DNA of 64,000 nucleotides from Cryptomeria japonica (GCF_030272615.1 NC_081406.1:266152192-266216191), one strand, 5' to 3'; shown: positions 1 to 12,284, counted from the first letter of the stretch. Numbers and translations are program-made. Notes: generated from the sequence alone by a model not told the origin.

Positions 1-960
1 CTTGACTTCAGGTCTACACTTGTTTTCCTTTATTTGAACTGACATCTTGATCATCAGAATCATATCCACAAGATTTGATATGTCTTACATTACCTTCATC
101 AACTTTCACATTAGTACTTTCAACTATCTTCCTCAATCTTTTATTATAACACTGGTAGGCCTTCTTGTAGAGTAATCGAGAAAAATTACTTCATCACATC
201 TAGCATCAAACTTTACAATATCTTAATCTCTTTTGATATAGAAATTACTTTCAAAAATTCTGAAATATCTAACAGTAGGGGCATGACCAAATCATAACTC
301 ATAAGGAACCTTACCTGTATCACCTTTGGCATTTACCCAATTAAGAGTGTTTACTGTAGTACTCACAACTTCTCTCCAATACACATGTAGAACATTTCCT
401 TCAATGATCATGGTTCTAGTAGCTTCTTGAACTGTTCTATTCTTTCTCTCCACAACACCATTCTACTATGGTGTCCTAGGACAAGTAACTATCTTTTAAC
501 TCCATGCTCTTCACAATATGCATTAAACTCACCGAAAGTGAATTCTCCACCTCTATCAGATCTTAGACACTTTAGCTCCAATCCAGTCTTAGTTTCAACT
601 CTAGCTTTGAAAATCTTGAACTTCTCCAATGCTTCAGACTTCTCCCTTAAAAAGGTAACCCACATCATCCTTGAGTAATCATCAATCAACAACATGAAAT
701 ACCTATCACCCTGCAAGATTCTTACTCTCAAAGGACCACACAGATCAGTATGCACAATATCCAACAATCCATTAGAATCATATTGTTTTCTCTTATAAGT
801 AACTCTTGTTTGCTTCCCTAATTGACATTCCTTACATACCAGATTAGAAGACTTTATTAACTTTGGTAGATCTCTCACTACTTGAGTAGAGCTTATCTTA
901 ACCATGCAATAAAAATTTACATGACACATTCTTCTATGCTATGACCAAATTTCATCAACC
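1..960 (-). pseudogene. Copia integrase (catalytic core and C-terminal part)
   Basis: The minus strand encodes the end of the zinc-binding region (CKEC, then LGKQTR), then the integrase core with TDLCGP (first catalytic Asp), DDYSRMMWVTFLR and LRSDRGGEF (second Asp). After a stop near 488 it continues with a V-V-E-R-K-N motif (third acidic residue) and a YELWFGHAPTVRYFRIF segment typical of the Copia integrase C-terminus. The catalytic triad is therefore still readable, although stops break the frame. The start is not a true translation start, because integrase is released from a polyprotein. Confident as Copia integrase; its clade cannot be assigned by eye. Confidence 0.85.
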
Positions 961-1402
961 TAAGGAATCAAACAACTTTTACCACCAACATTCAAGTGAA
1001 AAATAATACCTTTAGTCTTTGTACCTGATGCAATCTCAATTCCGGAGCTACTCAAGATCTCACATTTTCCATTCTTGAATTGAAATTTATATCCCTTATC
1101 AACTATTGGACCAACTCTCAAAAGATTATGCTTTAATCCTTCAACATACAACACATCAATAGTATTGTGATTACCATCGAGAGAAATATAACCTCTACCA
1201 TGGATTACACAAGCTTTTTTATCACCAAATCTTACTATACCACCATCATACTTTTTCAAATTTACAAATTTACTCTTATCTCCTATCATATGATGAGAGC
1301 TCAACCACTATCAATTACCCATTTATCTTTCTCCTCAACTTTAGCAGCTTAAGCTTTCTCCTCATTAACGCAACTTGTAGAATCTATAGTTACAAGATCA
1401 TC
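960..1402 (-). pseudogene. Copia protease and pre-integrase region
   Basis: The minus strand reads WVIDSG followed by a stop and then SSHHMIGDKSKF, the signature of the Copia aspartic protease/pre-integrase region. The DSG triad is the catalytic core of the protease. It is followed by DGGIVRFGD, GLKHNLLRVG and KFQFKNGKCEI segments that precede the integrase zinc finger in Copia polyproteins. The reading frame differs from that of gag (1403-2410), so a frameshift lies between them, and a stop falls just after the DSG. Remnant only. Confidence 0.8.
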
Positions 1403-2410
1403 TTACTTGATAGCAATGAACACAAATTCATCTCCTGAATTTCCCTTATCCAACTCATCATCTGTCACACCTTCATTAGCAACACAATAACACTTCTTCT
1501 GATATTTAGGCTTATATGGCCTAAATGGCTTCTTAGGATTTCTATCTCTTTCTGGACACCTTGATGCAAAATGTCCTATCTTATTACATGAAAAAGATTT
1601 AAGAGGTAGCTTTCCTTCATACTTACCAACACCTTTAGGCAATCTTCTGGCAATAAGTGCTTCAATCTCCTCAAGCTCTTTTTCTTCATCTTCCATCTCT
1701 TTCATCTCTTTCTCATATCTGGATACTCTTGTATAATTTTCTCCCAAATCATATCTTTGCTTCCTGGAAACAATAGCTTTGAATGTAGATTTAGTCTTAG
1801 GAAGAGAGTCTCCAAACTCACTCAGCTCAAAAGAAGCAAGTTTACCAATCAACATGTCTCTTATCACATTTGTCACAGTCTAGATCTCATCAATAGCAAC
1901 AAATTTATGTTTGTAAGTAGGAGGCAAGGATCTCAACACTTTAGCAACAATTTCAGTTTCTTCTAATACTCCACCGACACATTTGATTCCACACACAAGC
2001 TCATTCACTTTCTGCATAAAAGAAGTAATGTTCTCATCTTCACTCATCTTCAAGTTCTCATATTTACCTGTCAAGCTCTACAACTTAGAAATCTTCACAT
2101 GACTATCACCTTCATGCAAGGTCTCCAACTTTATCCAAATTTCATGAGTAGCCTCTAAGTTGATCACATTAGTCATTTCAGAATCTGACAAGGCACTCAT
2201 CAATGCTACCTGAGCTCTACTATTAAATTATGTTTCCTTTATCTCATCCAGAGTAGTAGGACCATTCTGAGGAACATTATATACATTCTTAGTAATCTTC
2301 CAATACTCTTCTCCAATGCATCTCAAATGACATTGCATCCGACTTTTCTAGAGAGTGTAGTTCGTTACATCAAATCTTGAACTATCTTTCTTGAAAGAAA
2401 AGGTTGCCAT
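1403..2410 (-). pseudogene. Copia gag with CCHC zinc knuckle
   Basis: One minus-strand frame starts at an ATG at 2410-2408 and runs to about 1403, broken by about four in-frame stops. It encodes the nucleocapsid/capsid polyprotein: an N-terminal MATFSFKKDSSRF-type start, a central YENLKMSEDENITSFMQKVNEL capsid segment, an acidic charged stretch, and a CNKIGHFASRC zinc knuckle (C-x2-C-x4-H-x4-C pattern, with first Cys replaced by Ser in FSCNK). Most stops can be explained as CAG or TGG changed to TAG, i.e. C-to-T decay on either strand. Domain order and the LTR immediately upstream make the call secure. Confidence 0.85.
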
Positions 2411-2468
2411 CCCAGATCTCCTCAAGCGGTAAAGTTTCTTCCAGAGGATCTACCTTTGATAGCAATTT

Positions 2469-3842
2469 TTGGCAACAATGCAGCAAACTGAGAGGGGGGT
2501 TGAATCAGTTTGCACAAAAACTTACTACAACTTAAACCACAAATCAGATCTGATAATTAACAGTTAAAGCATGAAACACTGCCACATCAATAACACATGT
2601 AACATCAAGTTTTTGATGTGGAAAATATGGTTAAGAGAAAAACCACGATGGGAACCTACCCACAATGAGATAATACCTTGTTAGGAGTAAATTAAATATT
2701 ACAATGGGGAATGCACATGCATTCAGACACATTGCCTACAACCCACTGCTAAAACAAGAAACCTAGAAAAGCTACAACCCTTAGGGAAGGCTCACTACCT
2801 TAAGGGAAGGCTCACTACCTTATAGGAAGTCTCACTGACTTACAAAAACATTTAGACAACAATTCAGATTATATGAACTGTGAAAATAACATCTCCATAT
2901 GCTTGAGTACAGTTTCGATTAAGCTCATTGTCAAATCTTCTTTGCAACACACTTCTTCACACACTTCACACAACTTCCCTGCTACTGAATGATTGATACA
3001 ATATTCGCACATAGCATGATATCTCTCAATGATTATTACATTTATTTATATAAGTCATCAACCTATATTTCAAGATCGGCTAAACCCTTAATACAAATTA
3101 CAAAAATAATAACCTCACATGCTACAACAATGAATGTGGACCAAAACAATGCTGGCTAAGACATAGTTTGAACCTAAACAACCACCGCAAATACACAACA
3201 CCTTCACCAATTATGCCTCAATCATCCACAACATGCTACAATCACCAAGAATTCCGCATAACACGAAGAACATCACCAGACAAATAAAATCTTCAATAAC
3301 ACACACAATAATCAATGTTGACCACCAATACGCATAGAACACGATCTAGAAATATTCACAAACGACGTAAATTGCACCATAACAACTGCAAAACTCGGAT
3401 TTCTAGAATCATCATCATTTCTCTATCGGAGCTCAAGAACACCATCATAACTGACTGTCAACCTGAAATATTTGCTTGTGGATTTTTAAATCATGAACCA
3501 ATTGAACTGAGGACACACAATAACGTACATAATACATTTGACACATCCACAAATAAAGATATTACAATTCCGAAGCAATACAGAGCACAAACCAGAATAA
3601 CGAATAACACGAACAATTGAATAATATCTTTAATACCGGATCTCATAACTCAATCAAAACATCATGCAGACCTATGAAACTTCTTCTGAATCAACTAGAC
3701 ATACATATCTCAAAACCCATTAAACCACATCAACTCATCTGCAACATACAGGCTAAACCAACTCATCCAACCAAACTGCAACACTGAAATACACAAAAGA
3801 ATATGTTGACATCAATGACAACACATCAACCAATGTCCAATA
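2469..3842 (-). repeat. LTR of the left-edge Copia element
   Basis: About 1.37 kb between a degenerate tRNA primer-binding site on the gag side and a terminal CCAATA on the other side. It contains the G-rich hairpin (stem arms 2483-2490 and 2506-2513) and the conserved ACCACGATGGGA module near 2642, both shared with other Copia LTRs here. Near 2780-2840 the phrase AAGGGAAGGCTCACTACCTT is tandemly duplicated. Only one LTR is in the window, so the outer boundary is approximate. An open frame at 3315-3620 inside it is chance. Confidence 0.7.
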
Positions 3843-3899
3843 TATAAGCCATTCTACACTCAACTTACATGAAAGTGATGAATCTAATTCTACATTGAT

Positions 3900-5300
3900 G
3901 TCACTAAGATCAAGGAAACAAGTAATATAATAATTTTTTTAAAAGAAATTAATGATCAAGGAGAAAATAATTTAGATTTGCATTCAATATTTTTTAATCT
4001 CATGATCATTTACATTTTGAAGGATTCGAAGAAGAAAATTAGATCAAAGGTATGCATGAAAATATGTATTCCATTGAAATGAATGAAACATGAGAACTAG
4101 TATATCTACCTAAAGGTAAAGATTGCTTAGGAGTCAAATGGGTCTATGAAACTAAGTATGGCAAGGATGTTTTAAGAAGATTCAGGATGATGAATTTTAA
4201 TCCATAACCAACTCTAGTTGCAATAGGAACCAAACTCAAGAAAGAAGATAAAGTGTCCAATGTTGATGCAACATTGTAAAAAAAACTCATTAGAAGTTTC
4301 ATGTACCTCTCAACCTCAAGGAAATATATACTATGTGGTGTGTCTAATAATAATATTTATGGATTTATTAAAAGATTTACATTAGCAAGATGGAAAGAGA
4401 ATATTGAGGTATGTAGTAGGAACAATGGAACTTAGAATAATATATTCCACAATTAATGATTTTAATTTGATTAATTATAAGTTAACATTAATTTTATAGA
4501 TGGTTCATATGACAAAAAAATGCTTTTGAATATGTTTTTCAGTTTGGATCAAGTGTTGTTTTTGGACATCAAATATGCAACCTATATCAATAATTTCATT
4601 AGCTAAAGTAGATTGTGCAATAGAAACATAAATAGTATGTCAAGTAGTTTGATGCATAGAGTATTGTTCGATTTATTGCATGAACAAGATAATTCAACAC
4701 TAGTATTTTGTGATAACCAATCGACAATTGCATTGTCAAAGAATCACAATTTTGTACAAGAGGAGTAAGCACATTGATACCAGGTATGATTTAATCATAG
4801 ATTTAGTAGACATTGGATAAATCTATTTTAAGTTTTGTATATTCGAAGATCATTTGGTAGATATATTCACAAAGGCATTAGCAAAGGAGAGTTTTGAGCA
4901 CCTAAGATAAAATTTGGACATTATTGATATTGAATCAATTAGCCATAGAGATTAAGGTCTCTATTGGAATAAACTATTGATTCTCTCACCTTAAATGATC
5001 GGGAGCAAGATGTAAATATCAATTTAAGTAGTTTTAAGAATATTTTTTATGATAATTTACATATTATTATGTTTAGATATCTATTATTATAAAATTTACA
5101 TATTTATGATGGGTGTATTAGAATTCTTACATAAAAAATGAAATCCCCTTGAAGTATTTAATAAAACAAACAATTTTGGACCTTATTATTTGATAGAGTA
5201 AAACCAATTCCAAGATGAATGTGATGCAGCACCTAGTTCTTGTCTATGTTCAGAACTCTAGATAAATTCACATACATATTTCATTCAGATCTTGATTTTG
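3900..5300. other. Stretch with no intact gene; holds a Copia relic
   Basis: AT-rich DNA between the left Copia LTR and the kinase promoter. The only recognisable content is the plus-strand Copia RT/RNase H relic at 4090-4960. Nothing else was seen. Confidence 0.6.
4090..4960 (+). pseudogene. Decayed Copia reverse transcriptase/RNase H fragment
   Basis: In-frame fragments on the plus strand resemble the Copia RT start (LPKGKDCLGVKWVYETKYGKD, 4100-4170), jump over most of RT, then resume near 4200-4330 with an RT C-terminal segment (NVDATLYKKLIRSFMYL-like). RNase H and the element's 3' end follow at 4600-4960 with KRSKHIDTRYDLI, EDHLVDIFTKALAKESFEHLR. Many stops and frameshifts and a missing palm domain show an old relic. 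It points the same way as the kinase gene, 0.6 kb upstream of it. No LTR was recognised around it. Confidence 0.75.
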
Positions 5301-5530
5301 TCTGAATAGTAAATGATAAAGAATGATAAAAGTCAGCATCTGATAAAAAAATAAGGAGGTACGTCGTGGACAACAGTCTTCGATTCATTCAAGAAAACAT
5401 TGTTAATTTTATGTTCTCTATGGCTAGAAAACACTGTTATTTCTGTCTGATATGATTCAATTTTAAGCAAAAAAAATATTGCAATCACGAGAATGGCAAC
5501 GAGGTGGCGGGCAAACCAATGGCAAATCAC

Positions 5531-5537
5531 TATAAAT
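5531..5537 (+). promoter_or_regulatory. Candidate TATA box of the kinase gene
   Basis: TATAAAT lies 97 bp upstream of the chosen start codon, which would put transcription start near 5562 and give a 5' leader of about 70 nt. Position and sequence fit a plant core promoter; transcription start is inferred only. Confidence 0.5.
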
Positions 5538-5633
5538 GTGATGCATTTCTTACTTCCTCCTTCCCCTTTGCCTAGCTTTTCTTGATAAGAGTTTTCCAAC
5601 TGGTTCATATTGGAGTGGGTGGTTTAAGCTTTA

Positions 5634-8600
5634 ATGGGTGAAATGAGTTCAATAATGGAGGAGCCATTTATAGAGGTTATCCAAAGAAGCAGCAGAAGGG
5701 AGTGTGAGACTGTTTTAGTAGGACTTGATGCAAACAAACATAAAGATGATGATGATAACAATAAGTTTCATTCATTGAATTGGGTGCTTGCTAATCTTGT
5801 TCACTCTGGAGATAAGGTGGTTGTACTTGCTGTTATTTACAATGAAGAAAAAGAAACCCAGCCCCAACCAAGGTGTTGGCCATTTCGTAAGTTCGACATT
5901 TTTTTTCATATTATTGATCGTTTATAGATATTTTGTTCATTTGAATATTGGTATGAGATCAATACAAGTTCTTGTGATTACAATGGTAAGATTAATATCA
6001 GTTTAGAAATCATCTATAGAACTAATTAGGAAGATCGACAGACACAATTTAGAACTCCATATTAAATGTTTCTATTAGAGTCTCTTCATCTATAGAAAAC
6101 TAAGAGTCTCAACTTATAAATCCATTTATTTAGAAACAACCTCATGTTAGAAACCAATTATGAAAGAACAAGTACAATCATGAGACTAATATCAGCTCAA
6201 TTTTTTAGCAACTACTCTAGAAATCATCTATAGAAAACTAAGAGTCGCAACTTAGAAATCCACTTTTTTTTTTGTATTTTTCCTATCTAAATCAATGAAA
6301 AATTTGTTAATGAGATTAATATTTAACATTAGTATTCTTATATTTGTGTTTGTCTCATTGTTATTTAACATAGTGATAAATAAGTTTAACATAATTTAAC
6401 AATTTTATCTTTAATTATATAACGTAATTTACTCCCATTTTTTAAAACATAAACAATGCTAATATAAAAATCACCTCCACATTAAAAATTAACAAGTGTA
6501 ATTTTAAATCCTTAATAAAAAACGAACCTTTCGTACAGTGTGATAGTGACGTGTTAGTCAATCGCAGCCGTTTATTGCAAAATCAACGGTGTAAAACGCG
6601 CGCGTGTTAGTCAATCCGTACTGCCATTTTGGAAGCAGACTGAACTCAATCCCATAGACATAAGCTCAACATTTTCTCTCTATTCTTCTCTCTATTCTCC
6701 TTCTATATTTGGTTGATAGTTTCAATCATAGAGTTAACATAAGGTCGAGCATCATTAATTACAGAGAAATAAAAAAAAAGGAGGTTTTTTTCAATGTATT
6801 GTAGGGAGATCTAGAGGCATGGAACAAGTGGGTGTTTCGCAGAGAGATATGGCTACGTTCGAACACTTACACGGGGAAATCAACCTCAAGAAAGAGATGT
6901 ATATGAAATCTCTCAGGCCTTTTTATGATCGTTACAAAACGAAAGGAGTAATTACACTTCCCATCAATCTTTTCCTCACCTTCAATATTGAAATATCATG
7001 AATAAGCTGTGTATTTTTTGGTTTGGATCATTCTATTATAATGTATGTTTGTTCATTTTGTGATTGGAAGATTGATAAAAACCAAATTACACACTTTTGA
7101 AAGTTAACTCTTACTTCTAATCTAATTAATTGATTGTGAAAACCTCACAGATTCTCTATCTTTTCATATTGATCTTATATAACAGGTGAAGATGGAAATC
7201 AAGATTGCTGCAGGATATCCTCCAGCATATATCATAGTACAGGAAGCAAACAAAACTAGAGTTTCATGGATTATCTTAGACAGGTCTGTTTCTGTGATTT
7301 CATTTTAAACATATACTGTTTACACTTCTCTGGTGTAAATTGATTGTACATAAGCAATATACTTTAAGTATTAATTTAATAAGTAGTTCATTTGAAATCA
7401 TATTTATTTTTCTAATACAATTATTTAATAGTACAATTTAAGATGACCCACCTAGACAAATCAATGTTTAGCGTTTACAAATTTCTGGTATAAACTGGTC
7501 AGACTTCAATGGCATCCTCTGAAGATGATTCGTTTAGATCGTTTATTTGATATCGCACTCCTTTTTTCAATAAGACCCCAATTATTAGCATAATTTAAGA
7601 CGAGTACATGAATCTATTTCTTCAATTTTATTTTTAAAAAATATTTGGTTGCATTTATTATTTACAAACGTCTGGTGCAAATTGGTCAGGCATAAACAAC
7701 ACACTTTAAGCATTAATTTGTTTATGCGATTCATCAGAAATCACACTCACTTTTCTTATATGACCCACTTAATAGTATAATTTAAAATGAAAAACCTAAA
7801 CAAATCAATGCTTAGATTATGCTATTTAAACTAAACCAACCCCAAAAAACTAACTCTGGCATTTCTTCTTGTGAAACAGAGAATTGAAGAAATATAGGAA
7901 AAACATATCTGAGAGCTCTGAATGTAATGTTGCTGCAATTGGGAGAAATAATGTTGCTAGTATTATATCTAGTGATAATAGGCTTCCTTCCTATAACATA
8001 TCTGCAGAGGGCACTATCACTACATTCCCTGCACCTTTTCAAGCCAATAGACAAGTGCAGACGAGCAGGCCATCCATTGGAGTCCCAATTAATCTATATA
8101 TGAATGGCAGAGCTGATGTCACTCAGGACTCCAAATCTTTTCGTAGTGCTGTGCAAACTCCATCAAAAAGTGAGGAGAAAACTGCTTTAACTTGTTCTGC
8201 TTGTGAGAGCAGAAAGGAGGTCAAAGCCAAATTGTGTCCTCCACGAGAGCTCTCCTGTGATGAAATAACCAAAGTATCAAATGATGACTTACTTGCCCAA
8301 AATGGAATATGGCAGTTATACAAGGGATTTCTAAATGAGGATGGGTCTTCAGAATATCATGTTATGGTGAAGAAGTTTGAGGCCTCCTCTTATGAGACCC
8401 ATTTCAAAACTGAAATAGACTTTGTTAAAGTGGCTCGCCATCGGAATATCTTAGCTCTGTTGGCATTTTGCAATGATAAATTTAGTCCTACCCTTGTTTA
8501 TGAGTATGCCTGCAATGGATGGCTTGATCGCCACCTTTCTTGTCCTAAGATGTTGTCATGGGCAGCAAGGCGAAGGATTGCAATAGGGGTCGCCAAAGGA

Positions 8601-10795
8601 CTCAGGTATTTGCATGAGGAATGTGGTGAAGGCACCATTGTGCATCGAGACATCAGATCTTCAAATATTATGCTTTCTCATGATTTCTTGCCCTTGGTAT
8701 GTCAGCTTTTTCCAAATATCAAAATTTTTATGTTTCTAAAACTCATTTTTATACATTCAAGACATACACATCTAGTTGTTAACACTATTTATAGAGTGGT
8801 TTAAAGTAGTGCGTTGAAAATAAGTCACATCCAAATCAAAGATAGATTGTTTCTATAAAAGTACAAAAGTCAATAACTCAGTAATAAAACACTCTAGTAA
8901 CAAATGAAATGTCTTAAGTTTAATTTATGAAAAGGTCAACAAATTCTAGATGTTAATACCTTCTAAAAGCCCAGCCATGTTAGAGTTCTTGTAGAGTAAA
9001 CAATCAAGAATAGAGACTCAAACTTCAGAAGACTTAAAGCACTTGTTTTGATAGGTAAACCCTTAAACACTTCACAAATAATGTCATATTGATAGATAAA
9101 GCTGATTTCAAGAGAACTACAAAACACAAATTAACTGCACATAATCAAAATTCAGGAGACTTAAAAGCACTTGTTTTGATTAGGTAAAAGGGTTAAAGGG
9201 TTTGTTAAAGGGTTTCAACCCTTTACAAATAGTGTCGCAAATAGGGTCACAAGGATACATAAAACTGTTTTTAAGAGGAGTAGAACCACAAAGCACAAAA
9301 CAGAACAGGTTGTAGACAAACATCAATGACTGTCCACAAACAGCAATATCAAAATCGTATTCACTTAAAATTTTTATCTATCTTGAGCTCAAATGATTCC
9401 CCATGAAATAGTGTTCCACATTTGTAGAGCACACATAATGGTCCCAACCCTTTACAAGTAATGACACAAGAACAGATAAAGCTGGTTCTAAGAAAAGAAG
9501 AATCACAAAACATAAAACAGTTGCACAAAAACAGCGATGACAATTAGAGATAAGAGATTTCCACAATCCATAGAATAAATCAAAAGTTGTTTTTGGATTA
9601 AATTGTGTGCATGATTTCAAAAATCAAGCGATGACAACTGTTTACAACAACAATTATAACGGTTTTAATAATTTAGAGCACTTGTTCATTATTCGTAGAG
9701 ATAATATTAATTTAAATTATTCATTAATGTTTTCTAGATTCAATTGTGTTGATGGTTCATGGAGTTTGATCTGAAATGTTGGTAATAATAATCTATAAGA
9801 TCGAGTCCAGAAAAATATTCTAACCATATAGACGAATCATAGAATTTGTTACAAACAAATCTACACCATAAAATCCAAAAAAATATTGACTAACAATAAA
9901 AATTTCATGGATTACTTAGAATTTTGATATCAATTTCAATTTTTGTTTCAACAGATTGGTAATTTTGGGTCTGCAAAGCGGCTTGCAACTGATGAAGTAT
10001 GCAGAGAGAGTAGAGTGTGGGGAGCTGCTGGGTATTTCATCTTCTCTTAGATTTATTTTGAGAGCATATTTTTCTCCAATCCCCAGTTAATTATATTAAT
10101 AAGGATGTGTTTTGCATGTACTTGTGAAGGTATGTGGCTCCAGAGTATTCAGAACGAGGAATTCTATCTGTTAAGGCAGACACCTATTCTTATGGAGTTT
10201 TACTGCTTGAGCTCATAAGTGGCAGAAAAGCTCTTGATTTATCATGCTCCGAGAACCAAATCTCTCTGTTGGAATGGGTGAGCTGCCTATTTTTTCTATG
10301 GGCTTTGCCATTACTTTGATATAATCATATAAAACACTGAGATGTGTGCTTTGAATTGCAGGCACGGCCACATATTGAGGTACATGCATTTCATGAATTG
10401 TTAGATCCTGAATTGGGGGAATCATTAGATATGTTTGAGCTTTACTGTATGTGCTCTGCATCGTCACTGTGTATACAAAAGGATCCTCGCTCACGTCCCA
10501 CTATGAGCCAAGTAAGTTTGTGTAAAAGTTCTTATACTTCTTAATACTCTGCCCCCCAAAACTATAAAGATCTTTTATTCATTCATAGTTTTCTAATTTT
10601 TGAATTGTAGAAGATTTGAACTCCGTTTTATTTGGGTGTCTAGAATATGGACTTTATTATTAAACCAATATTCACTCCATACTTTGTTGTGTATGGCAGG
10701 TTGTTTCAATACTCAAAGGTGACCGCCCCACCATGATACCACCATCGCCCATATTTTGTAATAGCCAGTCAAATTATATGATTGATCGTAAATGA
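5634..10795 (+). CDS. Receptor-like cytoplasmic kinase with N-terminal USP-like domain (atypical, NFG)
   Basis: Eight exons join in frame with GT-AG introns: 5634-5886, 6805-6947, 7186-7283, 7880-8696, 9955-10031, 10130-10277, 10362-10511, 10700-10795 (stop TGA), giving 593 residues. Residues 1 to about 165 resemble a universal-stress-protein-like domain ([25 protein letters not shown], ending SWIILDRELKK). A Ser-rich linker precedes a kinase domain from about residue 295. Visible motifs are VMVKK (Lys329), HRDIRSSN (420-427), NFG (440-442, in place of DFG), APEY (466-469), [15 protein letters not shown] and RPTMSQVVSIL. The glycine-rich loop is poorly conserved. This domain pairing is known in plant RLCKs often annotated as inactive kinases. 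There is no signal peptide or membrane span, so a cytoplasmic or membrane-associated role is inferred. Loss of the metal-binding Asp suggests weak or no catalysis. All exons are open, so the gene is probably functional. Confidence 0.87.
7356..7476. repeat. Foldback (MITE-like) repeat, intron 3, copy 1
   Basis: Left arm at 7356-7391 and right arm at 7442-7476 are imperfect inverted complements. They are related to three further copies around the kinase gene (7698-7825, 10827-10970, 11038-11178). The arms carry variants of the core ACCTAAACAAATCAA / TTGATTTGTTTAGGT. This is the most degraded copy. A small non-autonomous DNA element is the likely origin; no target duplication was resolved. Confidence 0.5.
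7698..7825. repeat. Foldback repeat, intron 3, copy 2
   Basis: Arms at 7698-7734 and 7786-7822 contain CACTTTAAGCATTAATTTGTTT and its approximate complement ending CAAATCAATGCTTAG. It ends about 55 bp before the intron 3 acceptor at 7879. A partial third relative may lie at 7520-7620 (GATTCGTTTAGATCGTT and following bases). Confidence 0.55.
9011..9545. repeat. Three degenerate direct repeats inside intron 4
   Basis: Intron 4 (8697-9954) holds three related segments, roughly 9011-9140, 9141-9330 and 9430-9545. Each carries versions of CAACCCTTTACAAATAGTGTC, then ACAAGGATACATAAAGCTG-like text, then CACAAAACACAAA. The first two also share ACTTAAAGCACTTGTTTTGAT. This explains part of the unusual length of this intron (1258 bp). 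It may be a local tandem expansion or a decayed element; no coding content was seen. Confidence 0.5.
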
Positions 10796-10826
10796 AAGTC
10801 ACCATACCTTATGCATATTGGGTTTG

Positions 10827-10970
10827 TCTTAAAAAACACATTCTAAGTTTTGATTTGTCTAGATGGCTCATTTTAACCACATTAAAACAAGTGGGTCCTC
10901 ATTAGAAAGTGAGTATGATTTCATATGAGCCACCTAAACAAATTGAAGTTTAGAATGTGTTATTAAAGCC
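10827..10970. repeat. Foldback repeat downstream of kinase, copy 3
   Basis: Inverted arms at about 10834-10870 (ACACATTCTAAGTTTTGATT) and 10926-10960 (AATTGAAGTTTAGAATGTGT) begin about 35 bp after the kinase stop codon, so the repeat may sit in the 3' UTR. Confidence 0.6.
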
Positions 10971-11037
10971 TGATCCAAATATTACTGTCCAATAGATTTG
11001 ATTGAGGAATTTTTTGGCCCTTCGTGTACAAGCAAGT

Positions 11038-11178
11038 TTAAACAACGCACTCTAAGCTTTGACTTGTTTAGGTGGTTCACCTGAAATTACACTAGCATCT
11101 TCAACAAGACCCATCTATTAGTGTGTTTTTTGATGAGTCACCTAAACAAGTCAAAGCTTAGAGTGTGTTGCTTAAGCC
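11038..11178. repeat. Foldback repeat downstream of kinase, copy 4 (best preserved)
   Basis: Arms at 11041-11079 and 11134-11175 share a 26-bp perfect inverted match built on ACTCTAAGCTTTGACTTG. The arms are separated by about 55 bp. It is the cleanest of the copies and would form a strong hairpin as RNA or single-stranded DNA. Confidence 0.7.
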
Positions 11179-11199
11179 AAAATTTTAAGTGCTGTTTTT

Positions 11200-12284
11200 T
11201 GTATATTTATAGAGTTGTTTGAAATAAGCTAATATCACATCGCAACATTACCATAAACACCAAGCATATGATGAATGTAGCGAAGATGTACAATTTCGGC
11301 CTCATCCCTTATATCATATTGTCAAAGTTTTGAATATTGATGGATGGCGTCATCAAGGAACATACCATCACTATAGGCTCATGCTACCATATTGGGTAGC
11401 AAAATGAACTTATGGATGATATAAAACAAATTGAAGGAATGCCTTGATCTAAGCTTCAATAATGTATATAAAATCATTATAATTATATAAGCATGTTCTA
11501 GATGCAATAGTCTTCTTGATATAAGCATGTTCTGGCTAAAACTACATTTTCATCTATCTCAATACAAAGATCTACAAATAATATTCTTCAAAGTTGTAAA
11601 ATACATATCAAAACTTTTCAAGACAACAATAGTTTTTATTTTGTTTTTTAATTATTTCTTTTTCATTCACTTTAAACATTTTAAGATATGTTATATTATT
11701 AACTTATTTGATTTATTTTTGTTTAAAAGTCGACATAACATATGAAATTAACTCATTTAAGTCATGATTTTGTCCCTTGGATAGAGTTGTATATGAGATT
11801 GCATCCTACTAAGATTTGACTTAAAACTTTAAGTTTTGATTATCATTCCACACATAAATATTTGAAATAAAAAGCTCTATGAGGTATGACAAATATGTCA
11901 CCATGTAGAAAGCTTCAATTTCAAAGAACTTGTACATCTCGATGCCCAAATTGTTCTCACATAAAATTTAAAAATGAATCCATCTCTAGAGAATAACAAA
12001 TATATCAATTATAGTATATACATTAATCTAAATTAAAATAGAAATTTAAAAAAAATACCAGTCATTCTTTTGGGTAGGGTTGTAACATAACTAAAACATG
12101 TTGAAAATTTAATTTTAGAAAAGTTGGGTAGAACTGTACCGAATCTACTTAGCAGTGTTGTGATAATTATTTTCTTAGTTAAGTGCATTAGAGTTGGGAT
12201 TAAGAAAGTTCCCTTGGGATTATAAGGCTTTGAGACAATACAAGACTTTTATGTAGAAAAAAATAGCTTTGTGACTTTAGCAAG
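11200..12284. other. Intergenic, no gene seen
   Basis: AT-rich sequence. A 72-codon open frame at 11527-11745 is low-complexity and Phe/Ile/Lys-rich, with no motif. No element edges were recognised. Confidence 0.6.

Larger units (their letters stand above)
1..3842 (-). mobile_element. Ty1/Copia LTR retrotransposon, 5' half, truncated by window edge
   Basis: Reading leftward on the minus strand the order is LTR (about 3842-2469), a degenerate primer-binding site (about 2440-2467), gag, protease and integrase. This is the Copia order in which integrase precedes RT. RT and RNase H would lie left of base 1. Several in-frame stops make it non-coding today. Its left LTR is outside the window, so its age cannot be estimated here. 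Confidence 0.85.

Noticed and set aside
3315-3620. 101-codon plus-strand open frame
   Set aside because: Lies inside the Copia LTR, antisense to the element; no domain.
11527-11745. 72-codon plus-strand open frame
   Set aside because: AT-rich, Phe/Ile/Lys-rich with no motif or splice context; expected by chance.
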